DNA of 64,000 nt, from positions 32,231-96,230 of the forward strand of contig NZ_QKYN01000067.1 of assembly GCF_003258295.1 (NCBI RefSeq), in the 5' to 3' direction. The translations under genes and the position numbers were made by a program. A model generated the notes under the pieces. It saw nothing but the letters and a program-made list of their open reading frames with translations. It did no database searches and was not told where the DNA came from. Positions 26,817-35,006 of this stretch are shown here, one piece after another (position 1 is the stretch's first letter; each line of letters starts with the position of its first letter). The stretch comes from Streptacidiphilus pinicola. GTDB lineage: Bacteria; Actinomycetota; Actinomycetes; Streptomycetales; Streptomycetaceae.

Positions 26817-27075
26817 TCACTCGCTCCCTTGGTACGCGCAGGAGTCGGGCCCCGCGGGGCGGCCGAAGAGCAGCCCGGCCAGAACCGCCCGGTCGACGTC
26901 GGTGAACACGGCCCTGCCGACCTGACGCTGAAGCACCAGCAACTGATGACGCAGCACCAGTCTCTCCACATCCTTCTCCCGCCCACTCGCCGCCAGCCGT
27001 CGCAGCAGAGCAAGCACATGGGTGGCAACAAGGCAGACCAGATGCAGGAGTACAAGAGATCATCTTGCCGCCCTC
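26817..27075 (-). pseudogene. Integrase-core transposase remnant 4 (N-terminal part)
   Basis: The minus strand gives LALLRRLAASGREKDVERLV, LRHQLLVLQRQVGR and TDVDRAVLAGLLFGRP, the N-terminal coiled region and start of the DNA-binding part of an rve-type transposase. The frame stops at 26817. The upstream flank shares GATCATCTTGCCG (27057-27069) and a GAACTGG-CGGATGA motif near 27122-27136 with the flank of remnant 1, so the two derive from one element family. Confidence 0.65.
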
Positions 27076-27491
27076 CCCCGCGGCCGAACAGCCAACTGGG
27101 GATCCCGCCATCACGGCCTTGAACTGGCCGGATGATTTATCGACACCCGCAATGTCCCACTGGTACTCACCAGCTGGCCCTTGCAGCGGGCTGACCTGCG
27201 AACTAACCCGAGGCCAGCCCCCGGTGGTTCTCGCCCAACTGTGCACTGGATGTGCACTGAAACGGGCCCCGCGAGGGGACACTCAAGGGACGCGAAGACG
27301 GCGGAATACTCGCACCCCAGCGCCAGGCCGTCGGAGCCGTAGGCAAGGATCTGCGGCATGACGGACGGAAGTGCCATCAGCTCCTGCAGGGTCCGCGATT
27401 CGGTGTCAGATGCCGACTCTGTGAGCTGCAGGCCCCGGCGAGTCCGCGTTCCATGTCATCTTGATCAGTCCGTGTCTCGTGTCAGTTCCCA

Positions 27492-27525
27492 GAAGCAGAA
27501 GGTCTCATGCGAAGCCTTCTGCTTC
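27492..27525. repeat. Inverted repeat, perfect 11-base stem
   Basis: GAAGCAGAAGG and CCTTCTGCTTC face each other across a 12-base loop. The stem is less GC-rich than the local DNA, unlike the usual terminators here. It may be a transposon end structure or a terminator. Confidence 0.5.
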
Positions 27526-27558
27526 CCGCATGAACACCCTCCCAACCAACCGCCGGAA

Positions 27559-27587
27559 GGGGCAGTCCGCCGTCGGCGGACCGCCCC
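27559..27587. terminator. GC-rich hairpin, probable terminator
   Basis: GGGGCAGTCCGCC and GGCGGACCGCCCC pair over 13 bases with one mismatch and a 3-base loop. It is 137 bases beyond the response-regulator stop codon and could end the two-component operon. Confidence 0.5.
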
Positions 27588-27723
27588 GCAGCGCTTCACC
27601 GACCCCCGCAAGGTCCGTGACTTCCTGAACAACCTTGACTCGAACCCGCTGCGGCCAGGTGGGTGAGCTGGCGCATCTGGAACGCGGCGAACTCCTGGTC
27701 CCGATCGTTCTTCTCGTCCTGCC

Positions 27724-28407
27724 CTACCGTCTACGCGGCACGAGTCCGGTCTCGAAGGCGATGATCGCCAGGTGGACGCGGTCCCGGGCCTCGAGCTTGG
27801 CGAACAGGCGCGCGACGTGCGTCTTCGCGGTCGCCGCGCTGATCACCAACTGCTCGGCTATCTCAGCGTTCGACAGTCCCTGTCCGACCAGTGCCAGCAC
27901 CTCGCGCTCCCGGTCGGTGATCCCCGCGAGGAGACTCAAGTCCGCCTCGGTCTCGGCGTCCGGTTCGGGGGCCGCGGGGCCAGACCTTCCGGCGAAGTCC
28001 GCGATCAGCCGTCGGGTCACGCTCGGCGCGATCAACGCGTCGCCGGCCGCCACCACGCGGATCGCGTCCAGGATCGCGTTCAAGGCCATGCTCTTGAGCA
28101 GGAATCCGCTGGCCCCGGCGCGCAGTGCGCCATAGACGTACTCGTCGTCGTCGAAAGTCGTCAGCACCAACACCTTGGGCGGGTCAGGCTCTGCGCTCGC
28201 CTGCCGGGTCGCCTCGATCCCGTCCATGCCGGGCATCCGGATGTCCATCACCACGACGTCCGGCCGCAGTTCGCGCACCAGGCGCACCGCCTCGCGGCCG
28301 TCGCCGGCCTCGCCGACCACCTCCAGGTCGTCGGTGTCGCCGATCAGGATCCCGAGCCCGACCAGCATCAGCGGCTGGTCATCGACCAGCAGCACCCGCA
28401 CGCTCAT
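27724..28407 (-). CDS. Two-component response regulator, NarL/LuxR family
   Basis: A 227-residue DNA-binding response regulator. The receiver domain (1-120) has the acidic pair D9/D10 in LLVDDQP, the phosphorylated D55 in VVMDIRMPGMDG, T83 in VLTTFD and K105 in FLLKSM. The C-terminal LuxR-type helix-turn-helix reads LTDREREVLALV in consensus form here as ITDREREVLALVGQGLSNAE, followed by IAEQLVISAATAKTHVARLF. The ATG overlaps the kinase stop by 4 bases. With the histidine kinase upstream it forms a pair divergent to a three-gene ABC exporter, the usual arrangement for drug or lipid-stress sensing. Confidence 0.95.
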   Translation of the reverse strand: MSVRVLLVDDQPLMLVGLGILIGDTDDLEVVGEAGDGREAVRLVRELRPDVVVMDIRMPGMDGIEATRQASAEPDPPKVLVLTTFDDDEYVYGALRAGASGFLLKSMALNAILDAIRVVAAGDALIAPSVTRRLIADFAGRSGPAAPEPDAETEADLSLLAGITDREREVLALVGQGLSNAEIAEQLVISAATAKTHVARLFAKLEARDRVHLAIIAFETGLVPRRR

Positions 28408-29618
28408 GCCGGGAGCCTCGCGGCCACCCGGAATCCGCCCTCCGGACGCCGGCCCGCGCTGAACTGGCCGGACAGCAACGTCACTCGCTCGCGCATGCCG
28501 AGTAGGCCGTAGCCACTTCCGCCGGCCGCCGCCGCGTGCCTCGGACGGCCCGGCCCGCCGAGACCGTCGTCCCCGTCGTCCACCACCTCGATCGTCACTC
28601 CTGTCGGCTCGTAACCGACCGCGACCCGGCAGGTCCGGGCACCGGAATGCCGCACCACGTTCGTCACCGACTCCTGGATGATCCGGAACGCCGACAGTTC
28701 GATCTCCGGCGGCAGTGGACGCTGCTCGCCCCACCAGGTCACCTGGACCCGCACCCCGGCGTCGGCCGTGCGTTCGGTGAGCTGCGGGACGTCCGCCAGG
28801 CTGGCGCCCGGCGCCAGCGGGGCGGCCTGCGGCATGGCGTCGTCGGGCTCGGCGCGGCGTAGCGCACCGAGCATGCGCTGCAACCCGAGCAGCGTCTCCC
28901 GGCTGGTGGTCTCGATGCCGGTCAGCGCCTGCCGCGTCTGCTCGGGCCTGGTCTCCACGACCCGCGCCGCCGCTCCCGAGAGCACCGTGATGATCCCCAT
29001 GCTGTGCGCCACGCTGTCGTGCAGTTCGCGGGCGATCCGCAGCCGCTCGGCCATGACGATGCGGGCCTCGGTCTGCTCGTGCAGGGCTTCGAGGTATTCA
29101 CCGCGTTTGCGGTACACCCCGCCGAAGACCCACGCGACCGCGAACAGGAACGCGAGTTGCCCGGCCTGCTGGGCCGCGTAGCCAACGGAGATCTTGGGGG
29201 AGACGAGGGTGCGCCCGGCGAACGCGGCCGCGACGGCCGCGACGGAGCCGACAGCGGCAGCCTTCGGCCGCCGGACGGCGAGGTGCCCGGCCAGGGCCGG
29301 GAGCAGGAGGAACACGATCCAGGGCCGCGCGCCGAAGAACTCGCCGAGAACCGATTCGCCCAGGATCGCCGCGAAGATCGCCGCGGGCAGGCGGCGCACC
29401 AGCAGGATCGGGAGGGCGAGTACGACGCAGAGACCCATCATCTGGAAGGGCCCGAGGCCGGGAAACCGGAACGGGCCGCCGTAGTACCGGACCTGACCGG
29501 CCGGCATCGTCCAGAAGAGCATCAGCGCGTAGAAGCAGGCGGTCGCCAGCACCACGGCCCGCGACGTCAGCCAGGCCACGGGTGGCGATGTCGAGAAACG
29601 CTGGAGCAGCTCTTCCAT
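28404..29618 (-). CDS. Two-component sensor histidine kinase, HPK7 (NarX/DesK-like) type
   Basis: A 404-residue membrane kinase. The first 165 residues contain about five hydrophobic helices without a large outer loop (LPILLVRRLPAAIFAAILGE and similar), so it probably senses within the membrane. A short linker leads to the HisKA_3 box RIARELHDSVAHSMGI with H200. The ATPase domain has IIQESVTNVVRHSGA (N box), EVVDDGDDG and GYGLLGMRERV (G box). The ATG at 29618 is used because it is the first Met with a hydrophilic lead into the first helix. Co-translated with the response regulator (ATGA overlap); 90 bases separate it from the divergent ABC genes. Confidence 0.93.
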   Translation of the reverse strand: MEELLQRFSTSPPVAWLTSRAVVLATACFYALMLFWTMPAGQVRYYGGPFRFPGLGPFQMMGLCVVLALPILLVRRLPAAIFAAILGESVLGEFFGARPWIVFLLLPALAGHLAVRRPKAAAVGSVAAVAAAFAGRTLVSPKISVGYAAQQAGQLAFLFAVAWVFGGVYRKRGEYLEALHEQTEARIVMAERLRIARELHDSVAHSMGIITVLSGAAARVVETRPEQTRQALTGIETTSRETLLGLQRMLGALRRAEPDDAMPQAAPLAPGASLADVPQLTERTADAGVRVQVTWWGEQRPLPPEIELSAFRIIQESVTNVVRHSGARTCRVAVGYEPTGVTIEVVDDGDDGLGGPGRPRHAAAAGGSGYGLLGMRERVTLLSGQFSAGRRPEGGFRVAARLPA

Positions 29619-29708
29619 ACGGAGATCGTATGGATCGGGGTCGGCTCCGCGCGTCACCCCGGGGATGTACGCGGAGTACGCCCCCAGGCCGATGGCCTGG
29701 GGGGATGA

Positions 29709-30530
29709 GTGACATCCGCCGGCCGACGCGGCGAGCCGGCCGATGCCGCGAGCCTTCTCCCCGTGATCGAAACCCACGAGCTCACCAAGCGATTCAAGAA
29801 CGTGACCGCTGTCGACGGCCTCACGTTCACCGTCCAGCCGGGGCGCGTGACCGGCTTCCTCGGGCCGAACGGTTCCGGCAAGTCCACGACGCTGCGGATG
29901 ATCCTGGGACTCAACGAGCCGACCCACGGCAGCGCGTTGATCGACGGTCGCCGGTTCCGTGACGCCGGGACCGGGCTGCGCCGCGTCGGCGTGCTGCTGG
30001 ACGCCGGCGACGTGCACAAGGGACGCAGCGCGCGCACACATCTGATGGCGCTGGCGCGCAGCAACGGGATCGGCAAGCGGCGGGTCGCGCGGGTCCTGGA
30101 GGAGGTCGGCCTGTCGGCGGTCGCGCGGCGTCGCGTCGGCGGCTACTCCCTGGGCATGCGGCAGCGGCTCGGCATCGCGGCGGCGCTGCTCGGCGACCCG
30201 CCGGTGCTGATCTTCGACGAGCCGATCAACGGCCTGGACCCCGAAGGCATCCGATGGGCGCGCGAGCTGTTCCGGCAGCTGGCCGCCGAGGGCCGGACGG
30301 TGTTCGTCTCAAGCCACCTCATGAGCGAGATGGAGCACACCGCCGACCACCTGATCGTGATCGGCGGCGGGAAGCTGCTCGCCGACGAGAGCCTGGCGAC
30401 GTTCGCCGGCCGGGCTCCAGCACCGGCCACGGTTCCGGCGGTTCCGGCCGTCGCTCCGGGAGCGCTGGAGGCCGCATTCATGACCGTGACCGCCGACAGC
30501 GCCGAGTTCCGCGCCGGGGATCGGCCGTGA
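29709..30530 (+). CDS. ABC transporter ATP-binding protein (ABC-2 type exporter)
   Basis: A 273-residue ATPase with P-loop GPNGSGKSTTLRMILGL, Q-loop-region VLLDAGDVHKGRSAR, signature YSLGMRQRLGIAAALLGDP, Walker B VLIFDEPINGLDP and switch VFVSSHLMSEME. Such proteins drive two ABC-2 permeases for drug, bacteriocin or lipid export. The GTG at 29709 has a G-run just upstream; a GTG at 29763 (VIETHELTKRF) is an alternative and would remove an unusual 18-residue lead. The gene overlaps the next one as GTGA. The last 50 residues are Ala/Pro-rich. Confidence 0.92.
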   Translation: MTSAGRRGEPADAASLLPVIETHELTKRFKNVTAVDGLTFTVQPGRVTGFLGPNGSGKSTTLRMILGLNEPTHGSALIDGRRFRDAGTGLRRVGVLLDAGDVHKGRSARTHLMALARSNGIGKRRVARVLEEVGLSAVARRRVGGYSLGMRQRLGIAAALLGDPPVLIFDEPINGLDPEGIRWARELFRQLAAEGRTVFVSSHLMSEMEHTADHLIVIGGGKLLADESLATFAGRAPAPATVPAVPAVAPGALEAAFMTVTADSAEFRAGDRP

Positions 30531-31261
30531 GCGCGGAGACCGCGGTCCTGCCGGCCCGCCCCGCGTTCGCACGACGGGCTCGCGTCACGGACCTGGTGGC
30601 CGCTGAGTGGCTCAAGCTCTGGTCGCCCTGGTACACCGCTGCGGCGAGTGCCGCTGTGGTGGTCTTGTCGGTCGTCATCGCCCAGCACGATCCGAAACCT
30701 GTTGTCTTCGACGCGCCGGCGTGGCTGCTGATGATGCTCGCCGCGGGTCTGCTCGGCGCCCAGACGGTCGTCACAGAGCACGCGACCGGGTTGGTGCGCA
30801 GCACCCTGACCGCCGTCCCCGACCGGCGGCGGCTGGTGGCGGCGAAGGCGGCCGTGGTCGTCGGGGTGACCGCTGCGCTGGCGCTGGTGCTGGCCTCCGC
30901 CGACATCGTCAACTCGCGTCCCACCACAGCTGGCTCGGCCACGCCAGGGCAGATCGCCGCGTGCGGCGCCCTCGGGCCGGTCTGCGGGCTGGCGGGGATG
31001 GCCGTGGCGACCCTCGCCCGCCATCTCGCGACGACGGCGGCCGGAGTCTGCGTGGTCCTCGGCGCGCTGCCGCTGTTCCTCCAACCGAAGCAGAACCGCT
31101 GGGAGCACGACGTCTCCAACGCCCTGCCCTATTACTCCTGGAGCCGTCTGGCTTCCGGCAGCGGAACGATGACCGTCCCGGTCGCCTGGGGCACGCTCGC
31201 CGCCTGGGCCGTCGCCTCCTTCCTGATCACCGTCATCATCCTGGACCGGAGAGACGTATGA
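30527..31261 (+). CDS. ABC-2 type permease, first of two
   Basis: A 244-residue membrane protein with six hydrophobic segments and the start TDLVAAEWLKLWSPWYTAAA, a feature of ABC-2 permeases of this subgroup (V-AEW-K-LRS). EHATGLVRSTLTAVPDRRRL and VAAKAAVVVGVTAAL are also characteristic. The GTG start overlaps the ATPase stop (GTGA), and the stop overlaps the next start (ATGA). It should form the channel with the second permease. Confidence 0.9.
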   Translation: MSAETAVLPARPAFARRARVTDLVAAEWLKLWSPWYTAAASAAVVVLSVVIAQHDPKPVVFDAPAWLLMMLAAGLLGAQTVVTEHATGLVRSTLTAVPDRRRLVAAKAAVVVGVTAALALVLASADIVNSRPTTAGSATPGQIAACGALGPVCGLAGMAVATLARHLATTAAGVCVVLGALPLFLQPKQNRWEHDVSNALPYYSWSRLASGSGTMTVPVAWGTLAAWAVASFLITVIILDRRDV

Positions 31262-32100
31262 ACACCTCTGCCGTCACCTCAATCACCGCGACCGCCGCCG
31301 CGAACAACGGCATCACCGACCCGGCCCGGTTCCGGGACCTGGTGGCTGCCGAATGGATCAAGATCCGCGGTCAGCGCTCGTCCTGGTTCCTGGTCGCCTT
31401 CTGCGTGCTGTGGGACTCATTGGCCGCGTGGTACTCGGGAGGACACGTCACCGGTGTCACACCCGCCAACGCGGGCTCCATCAATCCCCTGATCTATCCG
31501 TTCAACAACACCGCGTGGAGCCTGTTGGCCGTCCTGGCCGCGAGCTTCGGCGCGCTGTCGGTCGCCGGGGAGTACTCCAGCGGGCTGATCCGCTCCACCA
31601 TCGTCGCAGTGCCGACCCGGGGCCGGATCATGGCGGCCAAGGCCGCGGTCGTCGCCGTCTGCGCGGCGTGCGTCGGACTGGCCTGCTCGGCGGCGGCGCT
31701 GCCGATCGCCGGATCCCAGCTCGCCGGAAAGCTGACGGGTCTGGGCCCGACCGGCCCGGGCGTCCCAAAGGCGGTCGTCGCCTCGGCGCTGCTGCTAGCG
31801 ATCTCCTCGCTGATCGGCATGGCGATCGGCGCGCTGATCCGCCACCCGGCCGGCGCGGTCACCGCCACCTGGAGCGCGCTGCTCTTCGTGCCCGCGCTAC
31901 TGGGCAGCGGGTCGATCAACCTGTCCGCCGCGGCCGAACGCATGCCGGTGCAGCTGTGGACGGCGATCTCGCACACGCAACCTCCGTCCCCGCAGCCGGC
32001 CCCGTTGGCGCCGACCCCCATGGCGTGGCTGCTGTACGCGGCTTGGCCGACGATCAGCGTGGCCGTCGCGGTCTGGGTCGTGCGCCGGCGGGATGTGTGA
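31258..32100 (+). CDS. ABC-2 type permease, second of two
   Basis: A 280-residue paralogue of the preceding permease. It starts in the same way, RFRDLVAAEWIKIRGQRSSW, and repeats the block GEYSSGLIRSTIVAVPTRGR and IMAAKAAVVAVCAA, so the two arose by duplication. Six membrane segments are visible. The ATG overlaps the previous stop by four bases. With the ATPase it completes an exporter probably controlled by the divergent two-component system. Confidence 0.9.
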   Translation: MNTSAVTSITATAAANNGITDPARFRDLVAAEWIKIRGQRSSWFLVAFCVLWDSLAAWYSGGHVTGVTPANAGSINPLIYPFNNTAWSLLAVLAASFGALSVAGEYSSGLIRSTIVAVPTRGRIMAAKAAVVAVCAACVGLACSAAALPIAGSQLAGKLTGLGPTGPGVPKAVVASALLLAISSLIGMAIGALIRHPAGAVTATWSALLFVPALLGSGSINLSAAAERMPVQLWTAISHTQPPSPQPAPLAPTPMAWLLYAAWPTISVAVAVWVVRRRDV

Positions 32101-32771
32101 GGCCCGATCGAGTGAGGCCGCTGACCAGCCAGTCCGCAGCGACTGTCAGAACTGCCAGTCAGCTGACACGGATGCGCCGACTCTGACACCGAAACCCGGA
32201 CCCTGCAACCGAGGACACCGAACGCTGGGGCCTCCCGCCGCTTCACTTGCCTCATTCGCCGCAGGCCCGCTGTCTCGCGCACTCAAGATCACGCTCCGAA
32301 GCAGCTGATCGGTCACCCGCTGGCAGCGCCACGGGCGTCTGGTACGCGGGCCAGGTCGGTCTGGACAGGCCAGGAGTGGCGGGCTGCGGGGGTGCCGTTC
32401 GCGCCAGTGGGCGCATAGCGCGGCGGCTCAACGTGGCAACTGCAGATGGAGAAGATCCACGCCCAGATTCACATCACCGGCGCCGGCGTCCACCGTGCGT
32501 GGCCGCACTGGTCGCGGCCGACACCCGAGTGCCATCGTCCCTCCGATTCCCGGGGAACCGGGACACGGGTGCGCTGAACCATCGGGAGGTGGCCATATCG
32601 CGCGTGCTCTTCAGCGGCCTGGGTCGTTGGATGGATCATGCAGACCAAATGGGTGACGCGGCCGTTCGGCGGCCTCGGTTGTCGTCAGCGCCCTGGCACG
32701 GGGTGCAGCCATCGGGTGCCCTCGTACGTCGTCAAGGGGCCAACGCTCTGCCCGGTTGAGAATGGTGCATC
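32101..32771. other. Intergenic, no gene supported
   Basis: This 671-base region precedes the first polyprenyl synthase. One plus-strand open frame (32247-32759, 170 codons) lacks a ribosome site, has no domain and an irregular composition, so I leave it out. The promoter of the prenyl synthase gene should be in the last 150 bases. Confidence 0.45.
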
Positions 32772-33848
32772 GTGACGCCGAGTGTGGTCGACGGGCGAGC
32801 GATCGATCTGCGCGCGGTGCAGCGCCAGGTCGATGCGGTGCTTGAGGAATTCCTTGCTGGCAAGGCTCGTGATGCGGCAGGGCATGGTCATCCGCCGGAG
32901 GTGGTGCAGACTGTGCGGGACTTCTTGGCAGCGGGCGGGAAGCGGATCCGGGCTCTGCTGTGTGTGGTGGGCTGGCATGCCGCCGGCGGGCACGGGGATG
33001 CGACGTCGGCGGTGCGGGTGGCGGCGTCGTTGGAGCTGTTCGTGGCTTTCGCGCTCATCCACGACGACATCATGGATGACTCAGCCAGCCGCCGGGGCCG
33101 TCCCGCAGTCCACCGAGTGATGCGCGCCCGGCTGGGAGGGGATGAGCGGGCTGAGCGGTTGGGCGCGGGCGGCGCGCTGCTGGTGGGGAACCTCGCGTTG
33201 ATGTGGGCGCACGAGTTGCTGCACACAGCCCAGTTGGAAACCGAGCGGCAGCGGCTGGTGCACCGACTGAATGACGCGATGCTGGAAGAGGTGATGTACG
33301 GCCAGTACCTGGACGTGATGGGTACCGGCCGGGGTGCCGACGACGTCGAGGCGGCCTTGCGGATCGTCCGCTACAAGACCGCCACTGCGACCGTCGAGCG
33401 GCCTTTGCAGCTGGGCGCGGCCGTTGCCGGGGCGGATGAGGCGGTGATGGATGCCTTCACCCGGCTGGGCCTGCCGCTGGGGGAGGCGTTCCAGCTGCGG
33501 GATGACCTTCTGGATGTCTTTGGCAGCCCGGACAGTTCATCTGCACCGGGCCTGAGCGACTTGCGGGAGGGCAAGCGGACCGTTCTGCTGGCCCTGGGGC
33601 TGCAGAACGCCGACCCATTGCGGCGGGGACGGCTTGGCCACCTGGTGGGCCGGGCGGACCTGGAAGAGCGTGAAGCGGCAGAGGTCCGGGACATTTTGCA
33701 GAGGAGTGGGGCGCGGCAGCAGACTGAGCGGATGATCACGTCCCGCTACGAACACGTGCTGCGGGTCCTGGACGCGGCAGGCTTTCCCCCGGCCGCGGAT
33801 CGTGCCCTGCGTGGTCTGGCGGTCAAGGCGACCCAGTACACCTCCTGA
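32772..33848 (+). CDS. Polyprenyl diphosphate synthase 1 (trans-isoprenyl, IspA/IdsA type)
   Basis: A 358-residue trans-prenyltransferase that condenses isopentenyl diphosphate with an allylic diphosphate. The first Asp-rich motif is D98-D99-I-M-D102 in IHDDIMDDSASRRGRP. The second is D244-D245-L-L-D248 in QLRDDLLDVFG. GGKRIRALL carries the diphosphate-binding residues. Phe93 sits five positions before the first motif, which in known enzymes of this layout goes with a C20 (geranylgeranyl) product; product length is therefore an inference. The GTG at 32772 is used; the ribosome site is weak. A second synthase follows 87 bases later, and a divergent acyltransferase/phosphatase/ABC unit lies beyond. 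Confidence 0.92.
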   Translation: MTPSVVDGRAIDLRAVQRQVDAVLEEFLAGKARDAAGHGHPPEVVQTVRDFLAAGGKRIRALLCVVGWHAAGGHGDATSAVRVAASLELFVAFALIHDDIMDDSASRRGRPAVHRVMRARLGGDERAERLGAGGALLVGNLALMWAHELLHTAQLETERQRLVHRLNDAMLEEVMYGQYLDVMGTGRGADDVEAALRIVRYKTATATVERPLQLGAAVAGADEAVMDAFTRLGLPLGEAFQLRDDLLDVFGSPDSSSAPGLSDLREGKRTVLLALGLQNADPLRRGRLGHLVGRADLEEREAAEVRDILQRSGARQQTERMITSRYEHVLRVLDAAGFPPAADRALRGLAVKATQYTS

Positions 33849-33935
33849 CCCCACGACCGCGGACCGTGGACACCGACCTGTGCCGTCGCGTGTCGACAGC
33901 GGTGTCACCTGATCCCCGAGTAGGAAGAACGCGTC

Positions 33936-35006
33936 ATGGTCCAGCAGATTCTCGAGCGGGTCGTCGGGTACGAGCGCCGGTTCAGCACGCTCTTCGAGGA
34001 GTACTTCGACACGTTGAGCGCCGGGCTCGATGTGCCGTCCTTCAGCCGTTTCACTCCGGACTGCCTACGGCTGCTTCGGGAGTTGTCGTTGCGGGGCGGG
34101 AAGCGGATGCGGGTCGTGCTGCTGCATGAGGCGGCGCGTCTGGCGACCGACGAGCCGGTCGAAGGACTGGACGCCGCCGCGCTGAGCATCGAGCTGCTGC
34201 AGACCCACGGCCTGGTCCATGACGATCTCATCGACGACAGCCCCACCCGCCGCGGCGGCCCGTCCACCTACTACGCCTACCGTGAGCGGTTCCGCGACCA
34301 CCCGCAGACGGCCATGGGCCTGACCGTACTCGCGGGTGACCTCGCGCTGGCCCTGTCCCTGCAGGTCCTCCTGGACGCGAAGGTACCCGTAGCGGTGCGG
34401 CAGGCCATGGTCGAGGTGCAGACGCGGGCGGCGACCGACACCTTCACTGGTCAGATCATCGACCTGGAACGCGACTTCACCGCCGGACCGGACGAAGACG
34501 TCCTGCACTGCGTGGCCGACTACAAGTCAGCGCGCTACTCGATCCTCGCGCCGCTGCAGCTCGGACTCCTGGCCGCAGGCGAACAGCCAGCGCTCTTCGC
34601 GAAGGAACTGCGCGACTACGCGCGGCTGGTGGGGATCTGCGGGCAGATGCGCGACGACTACCTGGACCTGTTCGGGGACGCCGCCGCCATGGGCAAACCC
34701 ACCGGCACCGACCTGCGCGACGGCAAGCACAGCTACACCGTCCGCGCCCTGCTGGCGGCCGTCGACGACACTGAGCGTCTCATGGTGCAAGCCGCGCTCG
34801 GCGACCGGTCCTGTACGCCGCAGAGCATCGCCGCCATCCGGGAGATCGGCGAACGCCGCGGTGTGCCCGACAGGATGCAGGCGGACATGCGCCGCTACGC
34901 GCAGCAGGCGTCCGCGGTGGCCGCCGGCTGGCGGTCACGATGGCGGGAGGAGGCAGTCACCTTCTTCGAGCACGTACCGCAGTGGAGTGTTGAGCGAGCC
35001 ACATGA
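33936..35006 (+). CDS. Polyprenyl diphosphate synthase 2
   Basis: A second trans-prenyltransferase, 356 residues, clearly a different subfamily from the first. Motifs: GGKRMRVVLLHEA, D96-D97-L-I-D100 in VHDDLIDDSPTRRGG, and D240-D241-Y-L-D244 in GQMRDDYLDLFGD. His91 is at the fifth place before the first motif, where the first enzyme has Phe, so the two may make chains of different length or work as a hetero-pair. The ATG has AGGAAG 8 bases upstream. Its 3' end overlaps the convergent acyltransferase gene by 50 bases, an unusually tight arrangement. Confidence 0.92.
   Translation: MVQQILERVVGYERRFSTLFEEYFDTLSAGLDVPSFSRFTPDCLRLLRELSLRGGKRMRVVLLHEAARLATDEPVEGLDAAALSIELLQTHGLVHDDLIDDSPTRRGGPSTYYAYRERFRDHPQTAMGLTVLAGDLALALSLQVLLDAKVPVAVRQAMVEVQTRAATDTFTGQIIDLERDFTAGPDEDVLHCVADYKSARYSILAPLQLGLLAAGEQPALFAKELRDYARLVGICGQMRDDYLDLFGDAAAMGKPTGTDLRDGKHSYTVRALLAAVDDTERLMVQAALGDRSCTPQSIAAIREIGERRGVPDRMQADMRRYAQQASAVAAGWRSRWREEAVTFFEHVPQWSVERAT

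Larger units (their letters stand above)
27076..27723. other. Intergenic with two hairpins, no gene supported
   Basis: About 650 bases between a transposase remnant and the response regulator stop codon. Short open frames occur on the plus strand, but none has both a ribosome site and a recognisable domain. Two strong inverted repeats, listed separately, are the only clear structure. Confidence 0.4.

Noticed and set aside
24901..27075. Transposase remnants around the kinase as a composite transposon
   Set aside because: Both flanking remnants are in the same direction and truncated, and no inverted ends or target duplications could be found by eye.
32247..32759. Plus-strand 170-codon frame before the first prenyl synthase
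   Set aside because: No ribosome site, no domain, and a composition like random high-GC sequence.
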